Below, piece by piece: positions 7,872 to 20,188 of a stretch of DNA of 64,000 nt. The notes beneath the pieces were generated by a model. The model made no database searches. It saw nothing but the letters and a program-made list of their open reading frames with translations, and had not been told where the DNA came from. Positions within the stretch are counted from its first letter, which is position 1. Each line of letters begins with the position of its first letter. The position numbers were made by a program, and so were the translations under genes. This stretch comes from Xanthomonas cassavae CFBP 4642 (lineage in GTDB: Bacteria; Pseudomonadota; Gammaproteobacteria; Xanthomonadales; Xanthomonadaceae): the NCBI RefSeq assembly GCF_000454545.1, contig NZ_CM002139.1, positions 33,909 through 97,908 on the forward strand. The letters are read 5' to 3'.

Positions 7872-9252
7872 AACAACACACATCCCGCGCAATCGCCGCA
7901 GCCTGCTCGCGCAGTTCCGGCACCGCCAGGCTCTCCCACAGCGAGCCGACGCGCAGGCTGCCGATCACCCGCACGCGTGGGTTGGCATGGCCATCGGCAT
8001 CGATCAGGCGGCCGTCGGGAGCAGTGTCCACTCCGATGCCATGCGGTCCGGCCACCGCAATGCCCTGGCCCAGCAACTGCTGCAACAAGGGGTTGCACAT
8101 CGCCTGCACGCGCATCTCCACGCCGGTGGCATTGATCAGCGTCTGCACATCCAGCTGCAGCGCGTGCCCGGCACTGGCGGCCCCGGCACCGACCCGCACG
8201 CAGGCGCCCACCTCGAACGCCACATCCAGCCGCGCACGGTGCAGCTGCAGTTGCCCGCGCGCCTGCATCGCCTGCAGCTGCGCATGCACCGGCGCGGCAA
8301 TGCGATGGCGATGTACGTCCCAGTAGCGCACCACATGACGCAGAAAGCGGCGCTGATCGTCCACCGACAGCGTCTGCCACAGCGCCTGGCTCAACGGGCG
8401 GATCCGTTCCATCACGCTTTGCCACGGCCGCCCCTGTGCCAGCGCGTCCCGCGCGAGCTGGCGCAGGCGGCGCAGGCGCGCGCGTAGCGACAGTGCCAGC
8501 AGCGGGTGCGGATCGAAGTCGGCGCTGCCGCCATGCGCGTGCGGCAACGGCAACAGACCGTGCCGCGAGACCACATGCACCGCGCCGCGATGCGCCTGCG
8601 CAGCCAGTGTCACCACGGTGTCGGCCATGCTCAGGCCGGAACCGACGATGCACACCGCCGCCTCCGGCGCCAGCGCAGCCACTGCCTCGGTGTCCCAGGC
8701 CTCCATGCGCTGGGTTGGCGACAGGCCGGTGGCGCCGCGCACCGGTAGCGGCCGCAACGCATTGCCCACCGCCAGCACCACGGCATCGGCTTGCAGCGTG
8801 TGCCCATCGTCCAGCTGTAACTGCGCGCCCTGCGCCGTGGGCTGCAGCCGCTGCACGCGTGCGCTGCGCACGTGCAGGCTGGCCGGGCTGGCGGCAACTG
8901 CAGCCTGCAGGCGCTCACGCAGGTAAGGCGCGTAATGCCGCCGCCCCACGAAGTGCTGCGCCAGCGGCGCATCGTCCAGCTCCGGGTAACACGCATGCGC
9001 GCGCAGATAGGCAACGAAGTCCTGCGGCGCATCGACCAGCGCACTCATGCGCGCCGCCGGCACGTTGAGCAGGTGCTCGGCGCGCGCGGTGGAATACGCC
9101 ACGCCCTCGCCCAGCACCGGATGCGGTTCGATCAGCTCGATCCGCACCGGCGTGCGTGCCTGCCGCAGCAGGTGCAGCGCCACCAGCACCCCGCAGGCGC
9201 CACCGCCGACGATGGCGATCAGCGCTTCGCCCGGTTCACGCAGTTCAGTCAT
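7840..9252 (-). CDS. FAD/NAD(P)-binding protein (COG4529-like)
   Basis: A flavoprotein of 470 residues with an N-terminal Rossmann motif VGGGACG (residues 15-21) and a second dinucleotide-binding motif IVGSGLSMAD near residue 215, the layout of the NAD_binding_9 / YdhS-like family. An intervening segment GVAYSTARAEHLLNVPAARM is typical of that family. The substrate is unknown. The ATG at 9252 is used because the upstream extension shows no conservation-like pattern. The last dozen residues (CCSLLPPGEGAP) and the stop codon come from a REP-like palindrome, so the natural C-terminus has been replaced or extended. No operon partner is evident. Confidence 0.85.
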   Translation of the reverse strand: MTELREPGEALIAIVGGGACGVLVALHLLRQARTPVRIELIEPHPVLGEGVAYSTARAEHLLNVPAARMSALVDAPQDFVAYLRAHACYPELDDAPLAQHFVGRRHYAPYLRERLQAAVAASPASLHVRSARVQRLQPTAQGAQLQLDDGHTLQADAVVLAVGNALRPLPVRGATGLSPTQRMEAWDTEAVAALAPEAAVCIVGSGLSMADTVVTLAAQAHRGAVHVVSRHGLLPLPHAHGGSADFDPHPLLALSLRARLRRLRQLARDALAQGRPWQSVMERIRPLSQALWQTLSVDDQRRFLRHVVRYWDVHRHRIAAPVHAQLQAMQARGQLQLHRARLDVAFEVGACVRVGAGAASAGHALQLDVQTLINATGVEMRVQAMCNPLLQQLLGQGIAVAGPHGIGVDTAPDGRLIDADGHANPRVRVIGSLRVGSLWESLAVPELREQAAAIARDVCCSLLPPGEGAP

Positions 9253-9383
9253 GCGCGCATTGTAGGCGATGGCAGCACCGGCCTCCGATGCGCTCGGGGC
9301 AGGCCTTGCCGACCCGCTGCATGCCTGCACCGGATCGCAGGCGTACGATCGCCGTATCGAATGGCACTACGGAAGGTTCACAG

Positions 9384-9764
9384 ATGTCCACCGCCCTGGT
9401 CCGGCTCATCGTCTATGCCCGCGATGTCGCTGCGCTCGAGGCGTTCTATCAGACCCACTTGCACTTCCGGTCATCGAGCAGATCGCCGGCCAATGGGTTG
9501 TGCTCGCAGCGGGACAGATCGAGCTGGCACTGCACATGGCGGGCGAAGCCTATCGGCAGCTGCCGGCGTCGCCTGCACCGGCAACCGGCTCCATCCCTCA
9601 AGTTCGTGTTCGCCATCGTCTCGGACCTGTCCGCGCATCGGCAACACCTGCGGCGCGCCGGCGTGCAGGTAGGCGAACTCGAACGCTACGCCGGTTCTGC
9701 CCACCAGTTGTACGACGGCCACGACCCCGAGGGAAACGTCTTCCAGGTCATGCGCCTGGATTGA
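9384..9764 (+). pseudogene. glyoxalase/VOC-family protein, two compensating frameshifts
   Basis: The start MSTALVRLIVYARDVAALEA and the end HQLYDGHDPEGNVFQVMRLD are in one frame and match the VOC (glyoxalase/bleomycin-resistance) fold. The middle, PVIEQIAGQWVVLAAGQIEL to about ATGS, is in a second frame. The first shift, near 9470 in a short C-run, looks like loss of one base; the second, near 9595, like gain of one base. Correcting both would give a normal VOC protein of about 126 residues. As read, a scrambled central segment of about 40 residues would be made. Real decay and sequencing error are both possible. Confidence 0.75.
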
Positions 9765-9774
9765 AGCGCCGTCA

Positions 9775-11193
9775 CTACATCAACGCATCGGCCAGCCGCG
9801 CGATGCCCTCGCGGCTGCGCCGCCAGGGCGGGCGGCGGCGCCATTGCTCCAGCTGCAGTTGGCGTGCATTGGCCAGATAGTCCTGTTCGATCTGGCGCAG
9901 CCGCTGCACCACGCCACGGTCGTAGCAGAGCATGCCGATCTCGGCATTGAGTGCGAACGAGCGGATATCCAGGTTGATCGAGCCCACCAGCGCGATGTCC
10001 TCGTCCATGCTCAGGTGCTTGGCATGCAAAAAATGCGGGCGGTACAGCGCAATTTTCACCCCGTAGCGCAGCAGCTCGTCGAAGTAGGCCTCCTGCGCCC
10101 AGGCTGCCAGCCGCTGGTTATTGCTCTCCGACAGGATCAGCTGCACATCCACGCCCGAGACCGCGGCGATGCGCAACGCGCTGAGCAAGGCTTCGTCTGG
10201 CACGAAGTACGGCGTGACCAGCACTACCTTGCGCCGCGCCAGATGGATCACCGCATTGATCGCATCGCGCGCGTTCTCGAACGGATACGCCGGCCCGCTG
10301 GGCAGCAACTGGGTCGCGATATTGGCCTCGCACACCGGTGCGTCCGGCCACACATCCAGGCGCTGCCCGGTTTCGGTGAACCAGTCGCTGGCGAACACCG
10401 CTTCCAGGTGATTGACCACCGGCCCGCGCACGCGCGCCACCAGTTCGCGGTTGGGCACCCCATCGATGAAGCCGGCCTCGGCCAGATTCTGCGACCCGAC
10501 AAAGCCCACCTGATTGTCGATCACCGCGATCTTGCGGTGATTGCGAAGGTCCATGCGCCCGCTGCGGCGCCAGCGCAGGCCACCGGGCAATACCGAAAGC
10601 ACCTCGATGCCGCCGGCCAGCAGACGCTTGCGATAGCGGCGCAGGCCGCGCTTGGCGCCCACCGCATCCAGCAGCACCCGGCAGCGCACGCCGCGCGCCT
10701 GCGCACGCTCCAGCGCTGCCACCACCGCATCGCCCACGGCATCGTCGAACATCAGGTAGTACAGCAGGTGCACGCGTTTTTCCGCCGCGTCGATTGCCGT
10801 GATCAAGGCCTGCAGCGAGTGTGCGTAGTCGTCGAGCAGTTCCACTGCATTGCCCAGGGTCGGCATGAAGTCGCCCTGCCGCTCGATCAACGGCACCACT
10901 TCGGCACTGCTGGTGTCGGCCGGCGGCGGCCAGCGCAATGCATGCAACGGCAGCTGTTGTTCGCGGATCACCTGCGAGGCGGTGGCCTGGCGCTCCACGC
11001 GCAGGCGCGACAGCCACGGGTGGCCGAACAGCAGGTACAGCGGCAAGCCCACCACCGGCACGAACCCGATCAGCAACAGCCAGCTGCGCGCCGCCCCGGG
11101 CGTGGTGCGGGTGGGAATCCACAGCAGCGCGGCCAGGCGGATCGCCCAGTCCAGCGCCAGCAGCCAGGTGCCTGTCACCACATCGGGCAGCAT
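9775..11193 (-). CDS. cls: cardiolipin synthase (phospholipase D family)
   Basis: A membrane-bound transferase of 472 residues that joins two phosphatidylglycerols, or related lipids, into cardiolipin. Two transmembrane segments (about 10-26 and 37-57) precede two phospholipase D domains with HxK motifs at H219/K221 (NHRKIAVID) and H390/K392 (HAKHLSMDE), each followed by GS-N. Length and layout match ClsA-type enzymes. The start at 11193 is 13 bp downstream of the LysR gene, on the same strand, so the two may be co-transcribed, although their functions are not obviously linked. Confidence 0.95.
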   Translation of the reverse strand: MLPDVVTGTWLLALDWAIRLAALLWIPTRTTPGAARSWLLLIGFVPVVGLPLYLLFGHPWLSRLRVERQATASQVIREQQLPLHALRWPPPADTSSAEVVPLIERQGDFMPTLGNAVELLDDYAHSLQALITAIDAAEKRVHLLYYLMFDDAVGDAVVAALERAQARGVRCRVLLDAVGAKRGLRRYRKRLLAGGIEVLSVLPGGLRWRRSGRMDLRNHRKIAVIDNQVGFVGSQNLAEAGFIDGVPNRELVARVRGPVVNHLEAVFASDWFTETGQRLDVWPDAPVCEANIATQLLPSGPAYPFENARDAINAVIHLARRKVVLVTPYFVPDEALLSALRIAAVSGVDVQLILSESNNQRLAAWAQEAYFDELLRYGVKIALYRPHFLHAKHLSMDEDIALVGSINLDIRSFALNAEIGMLCYDRGVVQRLRQIEQDYLANARQLQLEQWRRRPPWRRSREGIARLADALM

Positions 11194-11206
11194 CGGCGCT
11201 CCGTGC

Positions 11207-12517
11207 TCATGAGGAAGCCGATTCTGACCCGGCCGGGCGTGAAGGCAAAGATGCTTCTGCAGCCGGCACGATGCAGTGGCGAAACGGACCGCCGTACGCA
11301 TCGGCCGGTTGCACACGCTCGGCGCAGACCTGCCGCAGCGTTTGCACGAACGCGCTCTGCGCGCGGGTGGGATGCCAGTCGCTGCGCAAGGTGATGCCGA
11401 TCTGTCGGCGCAACTGCGGCCCGGCACGGCCGATCTCGCACAGCAGCCCGGCGCGGCGTTCGAACAGGAACTGGTCGCGCGACATCAGGGTCAGCCAGTC
11501 GCCTTCCAGCAACAGCCCGCGCACGGTGAGCTCGGCCCCGCATTCGATGCGCAGCGGCGGCGGCTCCAGCTGGCGGTTGCGGAACATGCGCTCCCAGCGC
11601 TCGCGCACCGGCGTGCCGGCAGCGGCGATCACCCACGGGTAGTCGAGCAACTGCGCGAATCCGTGCGGCTGCCCGGCCAGCGGGTGGGCGCTGCGCGCCA
11701 CGATCACCGGTTCGTCGTCGAACAGCGGTTCCTGCAGCACATCGCGCACCGGCAGGCGCTCGCGCAGCGCGCCGATCAGCAGGTCCAGCCCGCCGTCGCG
11801 CAGATGCGCCAGCAATTCCGCATACGGCCCTTCGACCACGCTGATGCTGGCGGCCGGGTGCGCGCGCGCAAAGCGTGCCAGCACCTGCGGCAGCAGGATC
11901 GCGCGGGCCAGCGGCATCACCCCCACCACCACCCGTCCGGCATGCTGCGAGCGCAGAGCTGCCACTTCATCGAGCGCAGCGCGCACCTCGGCCAGCGCCA
12001 GCCGCACCTGCCGCAGCAGCCGTTCGGCCATCGGCGTGGGCTGCACCGCCTTGCCGCGGCGCACCGTCAGCGGCACTTCGATCACATCGGCCAGGGACTG
12101 CACCGCGCGGTAGACCGCCGGCTGCGACACGCCCAGCTGCACCGCCGCCAGCGAATAGCTGCCCGCCGCATCCACCGCCACCAGCGAATGCAACTGCCCC
12201 AGCGACACCCGCCGCTCCAGACCCGGGCGCATCGGCAACCGCAACGCGCGCCGCGCCACCCGGATGCCGCGGCCAAGATGCGCCAGCGCGCGCTCGATTC
12301 GCGGCACCACCAGGCCAGTGGCCTCGGTGGCCAGCATCCCGCCCGGCTGCCGGTCGAACAGGCGCACGCCCAGCTGCTGTTCCAGACGCGCCACCGCCTG
12401 GGTGAGGGCCGGCTGCGACAGGTTTACCTGCGGCGCGGCCGCGCTGATGCTGCCCAGCCGCTGCACGACGGCCAGGGCGTGAAGATGGCGAAGGTTCGGT
12501 TCCGGTAGCGGCGGCAT
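11207..12517 (-). CDS. LysR-type regulator with two tandem HTH domains
   Basis: At 436 residues this regulator is about 130 longer than a normal LysR protein. It has two complete LysR-type winged HTH domains: residues 9-68 (RHLHALAVVQRLGSISAAA...) and 105-164 (LGQLHSLVAVDAAGSYSLAA...), each with its own recognition helix (SQPALTQAV and SQPAVYRAV). A single substrate-binding domain follows from about 190 (GRVVVGVMPLARA...). It is divergent from the ligK-ligU-ligJ operon across a 101-bp gap holding an inverted repeat, so it probably controls these genes in response to an aromatic-pathway intermediate. The effector is unknown. Confidence 0.92.
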   Translation of the reverse strand: MPPLPEPNLRHLHALAVVQRLGSISAAAPQVNLSQPALTQAVARLEQQLGVRLFDRQPGGMLATEATGLVVPRIERALAHLGRGIRVARRALRLPMRPGLERRVSLGQLHSLVAVDAAGSYSLAAVQLGVSQPAVYRAVQSLADVIEVPLTVRRGKAVQPTPMAERLLRQVRLALAEVRAALDEVAALRSQHAGRVVVGVMPLARAILLPQVLARFARAHPAASISVVEGPYAELLAHLRDGGLDLLIGALRERLPVRDVLQEPLFDDEPVIVARSAHPLAGQPHGFAQLLDYPWVIAAAGTPVRERWERMFRNRQLEPPPLRIECGAELTVRGLLLEGDWLTLMSRDQFLFERRAGLLCEIGRAGPQLRRQIGITLRSDWHPTRAQSAFVQTLRQVCAERVQPADAYGGPFRHCIVPAAEASLPSRPAGSESASS

Positions 12518-12549
12518 GCTCTAACTATAAGCAAAACCAATACGCATAC

Positions 12550-12566
12550 CTCAAATGAATCTTGAG
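12550..12566. promoter_or_regulatory. LysR-type operator candidate, CTCAA-N7-TTGAG
   Basis: A perfect 5-bp inverted repeat separated by seven bases lies midway in the 101-bp gap between the LysR gene and ligK, about 53 bp before the ligK start. Position and dyad form fit a LysR-family binding site; binding by this regulator is inference. Confidence 0.5.
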
Positions 12567-12618
12567 TACGTTGACTCTCGCCGCGCAGACTCGGCGCACC
12601 ACTAACGAGGATGGATGG

Positions 12619-13290
12619 ATGAGCCAGGTCGTCACCCAGGTCGCGCGCACCCCCATCGCCATCGTCGACGGGCTGGCGCAGGCTGGCGTGGCCACGGTGC
12701 ACGAGGCGCAGGGCCGCACGGGACTGTTGCACCACCGGCTGCGCCCGATCTATGCCGGCTGCCGCGTGGCCGGCACCGCGGTCACGGTGTCGGTACCGCC
12801 CGGCGACAACTGGATGATGCACGTAGCCATCGAACAGCTGCAGCCCGGCGACGTGCTGGTGGTGGCGCCCACCAGCGACTGCTGCGACGGCTACTTCGGC
12901 GATCTGCTCGCCACCTCGGCGCAGGCACGTGGCTGCCGCGGGCTGATCATCGATGCCGGCGTGCGCGATGTGCGCGACCTCACCGCCATGCAGTTCCCGG
13001 CCTGGAGCCGCGCCATCTGCGCACAGGGAACCATCAAGGAGACGCTGGGTTCGGTCAACGTGCCACTGGTCTGCGCCGGGCAGCTGGTCCAGCCCGGCGA
13101 TGTGGTGGTGGCCGACGACGACGGCGTGTGCGTGGTGCCGCGTACCAGCGCCATCGAGGTGCTGGCCGAAGCGCAGGCGCGCGAGGCGCGCGAGGTGCTC
13201 AAGCGCGAGCGGCTGGCACGCGGCGAACTGGGCCTGGACATCTACGCCATGCGCGCGCGGCTGGCGGCCAAGGGCCTGCGCTATGTCTGA
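12619..13290 (+). CDS. ligK: 4-carboxy-4-hydroxy-2-oxoadipate aldolase, LigK/GalC family
   Basis: A 223-residue member of the RraA-like fold aldolases that cleave 4-carboxy-4-hydroxy-2-oxoadipate to pyruvate and oxaloacetate, the last step of the gallate and protocatechuate-4,5 pathways. The segments [44 protein letters not shown] (in two parts of the conserved core) and [17 protein letters not shown] carry the metal and substrate-binding Arg/Asp residues of the family. The ATG at 12619 is the in-frame one among three clustered ATGs and has GAGG upstream. It overlaps the next gene by 8 bp. RraA itself is an alternative family, but the neighbours favour LigK. Confidence 0.9.
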   Translation: MSQVVTQVARTPIAIVDGLAQAGVATVHEAQGRTGLLHHRLRPIYAGCRVAGTAVTVSVPPGDNWMMHVAIEQLQPGDVLVVAPTSDCCDGYFGDLLATSAQARGCRGLIIDAGVRDVRDLTAMQFPAWSRAICAQGTIKETLGSVNVPLVCAGQLVQPGDVVVADDDGVCVVPRTSAIEVLAEAQAREAREVLKRERLARGELGLDIYAMRARLAAKGLRYV

Positions 13291-14338
13291 ACGCGTCCGC
13301 GCGATGTGGATGCGCGGCGGCACCTCCAAGGGCGGCTTCTTCCTGGCCGAGGATCTGCCCGGCGATGCCGCCGCGCGCGATGCCTTCCTGCTGCGCGCCT
13401 ATGGCTCGCCGGACCTGCGCCAGATCGACGGCATGGGCGGCGCCGACCCGCTGACCTCCAAGGTGGCAGTGGTGTCGCGTTCGACGCGCGCCGATGCCGA
13501 CGTGGAGTACCTGTTCCTGCAGGTGGCCGTGGACCGGGCACAGGTCAGCGATGCGCAGAACTGCGGCAACATGCTGGCCGGTGTTGGCCCCTTCGCGCTG
13601 GAGCGCGGCCTGCTGCCGGCGCGCGATGGCATCACCGACGTGCGCATCTTCATGCGCAACACCGGCACGCTGGCCACCGCCAGCGTGCGCACGCCTGGCG
13701 GCCAGGTGCGCTACAGCGGCGACACCCGCATCGATGGCGTACCGGGTACCGCCGCCCCGGTCGCACTGGCCTTTGCCGACATCGCCGGCTCCTCCTGTGG
13801 CGCGTTGCTGCCCACCGGGCGCGCGGTGGACACGCTCGATGGCGTGCTGCTCACCCTGATCGACAATGGCATGCCCTGCGTGGTGCTGCGCGCCAGCGAC
13901 ATGGGAATCAGCGGCTATGAGGACCGCTCTACGCTGGATGCGGACGACTCGCTCAAGGCGCGGCTGGAATCCATTCGGTTGCAGGCGGGCCCCTTGATGC
14001 AACTGGGCAATGTCAGCGCTGCGACGGTGCCGAAGATGATGCTGGTGGCCGCACCGCGCAACGGTGGTGCGATCAGCGTGCGCTCGTTCATTCCGCACCG
14101 CTGCCACGCGTCCATCGGCGTACTGGGCGCAGTCAGCGTCGCCACCGCCTGCCTGCTGCCCGGCTCGCCCGCACATGCCCTGGCGCAGTTGCCCGGCGGC
14201 AGCGCCCAGCAGGTGGAGGTGGAGCACCCCAGCGGCATCAGCAGCTGCCTTATCGCGTGCGACGCACACGGCGCGGTGGTGCGCGCCGCGGTCATCAGGA
14301 CCGCACGCAAACTGTTCGATGGTGAGTTGTTTGCGTGA
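13283..14338 (+). CDS. galD: 4-oxalomesaconate tautomerase, PrpF family (GalD/LigU)
   Basis: A PrpF-family isomerase of 351 residues (diaminopimelate-epimerase-like fold). The N-terminal [19 protein letters not shown] is the family signature, and the catalytic-type cysteine motif [14 protein letters not shown] follows near residue 92. GalD/LigU interconverts 4-oxalomesaconate isomers so that the hydratase can act. The start overlaps the ligK stop (ATGTCTGA), which points to coupled translation. A role in methylcitrate metabolism (PrpF) is possible for the family, but genes flanking it on both sides belong to the aromatic route. Confidence 0.9.
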   Translation: MSERVRAMWMRGGTSKGGFFLAEDLPGDAAARDAFLLRAYGSPDLRQIDGMGGADPLTSKVAVVSRSTRADADVEYLFLQVAVDRAQVSDAQNCGNMLAGVGPFALERGLLPARDGITDVRIFMRNTGTLATASVRTPGGQVRYSGDTRIDGVPGTAAPVALAFADIAGSSCGALLPTGRAVDTLDGVLLTLIDNGMPCVVLRASDMGISGYEDRSTLDADDSLKARLESIRLQAGPLMQLGNVSAATVPKMMLVAAPRNGGAISVRSFIPHRCHASIGVLGAVSVATACLLPGSPAHALAQLPGGSAQQVEVEHPSGISSCLIACDAHGAVVRAAVIRTARKLFDGELFA

Positions 14339-14414
14339 GCGTCGCCACCCAGCCCTGTGCGCCGGCGTTTGACTGCGCAGCATCACCTCTCTCCGCATCG
14401 CGACGGGCCTTGCC

Positions 14415-15437
14415 ATGATCATCGACTGCCACGGCCACTACACCACCGCGCCTGCCGCGCACGATGCGTTTCGTAAGGCGCAGATTGCGCACTACAACGA
14501 CTCAAGGCTGGCAACGCCGGTGTATCCGCAGATCTCCGACGACCAGCTGCGCGAAAGTGTGGAGCAGCACCAATTGCGCCTGCTGCGCGAGCGCGGCGCC
14601 GACATGACCATCTTTTCGCCACGCGCCAGCACCATGGCCCATCACATCGGCAATGACGCCGTGAGCCAGGTGTGGACGCGTCACTGCAACGATCTGATCA
14701 CGCGGGTGGTGCAGTTGTATCCGCACACCTTTATCGGCGTCTGCCAGTTGCCGCAATCGCCGGGCGTGTCGATCGCACACTCGATCGCCGAGCTGGAACG
14801 CTGCGTCAGCGAGCTCGGGTTTGTCGGCTGCAACCTCAATCCCGACCCGTCCGGCGGCCACTGGACTGGCCTGCCATTGACCGATCGCGCCTGGTACCCG
14901 TTCTTCGAAAAAATGGTCGAGCTGGATGTGCCGGCGATGGTGCATGTCTCGGGCAGCTGCAATGCCAATTTCCACGCCACCGGCGCGCACTACCTCAACG
15001 CCGACACCACCGCTTTCATGCAGTTCCTGGAGGGCGAGCTGTTTACCGACTTTCCCGCGTTGCGCTTCATCATCCCGCACGGCGGTGGCGCGGTGCCGTA
15101 CCACTGGGGCCGCTTTCGCGGCCTGGCCGACATGCTGGGCAAGCCGCCGTTGGCCACGCATGTGATGCGCAATGTGTTCTTCGACACCTGCGTCTATCAC
15201 CAGCCCGGCATCGACCTGTTGTTCGAAGTCATCGACATCGACAACATCCTGTTCGGCTCGGAGATGGTCGGCGCGGTGCGCGGCATCGACCCGCAGACCG
15301 GGCACTACTTCGACGACACCAAGCGCTACATCGATGCACTGGCGATCTCCGACGCCGACAAGCGCAAGGTGTTCGAAGGCAATGCGCGGCGGGTGTACCC
15401 GCGCCTGGACGCGCAATTGCGTGCGCGTGGGTTGTAG
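14415..15437 (+). CDS. ligJ: 4-oxalomesaconate hydratase, LigJ type
   Basis: A 340-residue amidohydrolase-superfamily protein, matching the 341 residues of Sphingobium LigJ. It hydrates 4-oxalomesaconate to 4-carboxy-4-hydroxy-2-oxoadipate. The N-terminal metal motif HxH is at H6/H8 (DCHGHY); VHVSGSCNANFH, IIPHGGGAVPYHWGRF and LFGSEMVGAVRG carry the remaining conserved active-site residues. It lies 76 bp after galD and closes the operon. The hydratase is of the LigJ amidohydrolase class, not the PIG-L-fold GalB of Pseudomonas, so the operon mixes the two naming schemes. Confidence 0.92.
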   Translation: MIIDCHGHYTTAPAAHDAFRKAQIAHYNDSRLATPVYPQISDDQLRESVEQHQLRLLRERGADMTIFSPRASTMAHHIGNDAVSQVWTRHCNDLITRVVQLYPHTFIGVCQLPQSPGVSIAHSIAELERCVSELGFVGCNLNPDPSGGHWTGLPLTDRAWYPFFEKMVELDVPAMVHVSGSCNANFHATGAHYLNADTTAFMQFLEGELFTDFPALRFIIPHGGGAVPYHWGRFRGLADMLGKPPLATHVMRNVFFDTCVYHQPGIDLLFEVIDIDNILFGSEMVGAVRGIDPQTGHYFDDTKRYIDALAISDADKRKVFEGNARRVYPRLDAQLRARGL

Positions 15438-15444
15438 CGGTGTT

Positions 15445-15602
15445 CCCTTCTCCCATCGGGACATTGTCCTCCTTTATGGGGGAGAAGGTGCCCCGCAGGG
15501 GCGGATGAGGGTACGTGCGAAGCCTCTGGTACTCCAACCACTGCGAGTGGCTTCGCCCCGTACCCTTACCCCTACCCCTCTCCCATAGGAGAGGGGATAC
15601 GG
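15445..15602. repeat. REP-like palindromes between convergent ligJ and rpmG
   Basis: Two palindromic units are present: 15445-15511 (TTCTCCCATCGGGA ... GGGGGAGAAGGTGCCCCGCAG, then GGGGCGGATGAGGG) and 15565-15602 (CCCTCTCCCATAGGAGAGGGG). They fill most of the region downstream of ligJ and may end its transcription. No gene is seen between 15438 and 15733. Confidence 0.8.
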
Positions 15603-15677
15603 TCCGCCGAGGTGGAGTGGCCCAGGACGTGTGCGGATTTAAACCATTGTTGCGCCCCCCGCAACGCTCCCTAAACG

Positions 15678-15705
15678 CAAACACCCGCCTTGCGGCGGGT
15701 GTTTG
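15678..15705 (-). terminator. Rho-independent terminator of rpmB-rpmG
   Basis: A perfect 12-bp stem (CAAACACCCGCC / GGCGGGTGTTTG) with a 4-base loop lies 29 bp past the rpmG stop, followed on the minus strand by CGTTTAG. The position directly after a ribosomal protein operon supports the call, although the T-run is short. Confidence 0.8.
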
Positions 15706-15733
15706 CCTGGATGCAGATCGGGGAATCGATGGA

Positions 15734-15901
15734 TTACTTGATCTTGCCTTCCTTGTACATCACGTGCTTACGCACGACCGGGTCGTACTTCATCATTTCC
15801 ATCTTCCCCGGAGTGTTCTTCTTGTTCTTGTCCGTGGTGTAGAAGTGGCCGGTAGCGGCCGAGGAAATCATACGAATCTTGTCACGCTTGCCTTTTGCCA
15901 T
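15734..15901 (-). CDS. rpmG: 50S ribosomal protein L33
   Basis: A 55-residue basic protein beginning [20 protein letters not shown] and ending [17 protein letters not shown], which is ribosomal protein L33. It has no CxxC pairs, so it is the zinc-independent form. It is the second gene of the rpmB-rpmG pair, 13 bp after L28, and is followed by a strong terminator. It is short and was located by translating the minus strand directly. Confidence 0.98.
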
Positions 15902-15914
15902 GACTGCTTACTCC

Positions 15915-16151
15915 TCAGACCTTTTCGCCGCGCGCACGCAGCTCTTTCAGAACGGCATCGATCCCGTTCTTGTCGATGGTGCGCAATGCATGCGCGGAGA
16001 CACGGAGCTTCACCCAGCGGTTTTCGCTGGCGACCCAGAAACGGCGCTCGTGCAGGTTGGGCAGGAAGCGACGACGGGTTCTGTTGTTTGCGTGGGAGAC
16101 GTTGTTACCCGTCTGCACACGCTTGCCGGACACTTGGCATACGCGGGACAT
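15915..16151 (-). CDS. rpmB: 50S ribosomal protein L28
   Basis: The 78-residue product [20 protein letters not shown]... is ribosomal protein L28, of normal length and sequence, with the [17 protein letters not shown] core. It heads the conserved rpmB-rpmG operon. The promoter should lie in the 187-bp gap between this gene and the end of czcA. Confidence 0.98.
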
Positions 16152-16338
16152 TACGCACCTCGATCAATGAATTGCCACCCATAGCCTGGGGAGCGGCGGC
16201 CCCGACAGCATCAAGCTGCCACGCAACGTTGGGAATCAAGAACTTACGCTGGAACAAGCCGGCAACCCCATCGCGCTGGGTGCCGCCATCCGGAGCGATC
16301 CGGGCATTATGCACGGCTTTCCTATGTACCGCAAGCAC

Positions 16339-19969
<3,631 letters not shown>

Positions 19970-19974
19970 TCGTG

Positions 19975-20124
19975 CCCGACAGGGCGCGAAAGCCTTTGCT
20001 CTAGCCCGACAGGGCGCGAAAGCCTTTGCTCTAGCCCGACAGGGCGCGAAAGCCTTTGCTCTAGCCCGACAGGGCGCGAAAGCCTTTGCTCTAGGCCGGA
20101 AGGGCGCGAAGGCCTTGGACGTGG
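19975..20124. repeat. 30-bp tandem repeat, four exact copies plus one degenerate
   Basis: Units start at 19975, 20005, 20035 and 20065 and are identical over 30 bp; a fifth at 20095-20124 is diverged. Each begins CCCGACAGGGCGCGAAAGCC and ends TTTGCTCTAG. There are no spacers, so this is a VNTR rather than a CRISPR array. It lies just past the 3' end of czcB (20189). Copy number is expected to vary between strains. Confidence 0.95.
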
Positions 20125-20188
20125 CGCATCCCCCTGCACCCAACAAACGCCCCCACTCGACAACGCAATGCCCCCCAAACCAACGCGC

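Noticed and set aside
12953..13282. Longer start for the 4-oxalomesaconate tautomerase inside ligK
   Set aside because: The family N-terminus is [10 protein letters not shown]; a start at 13283 overlapping the ligK stop fits operon coupling. The upstream part is a shadow of ligK.
19975..20124. Regular 30-bp direct repeats that could be taken for a CRISPR array
   Set aside because: The units are directly adjacent with no spacers, and no cas gene is near. It is a tandem repeat.
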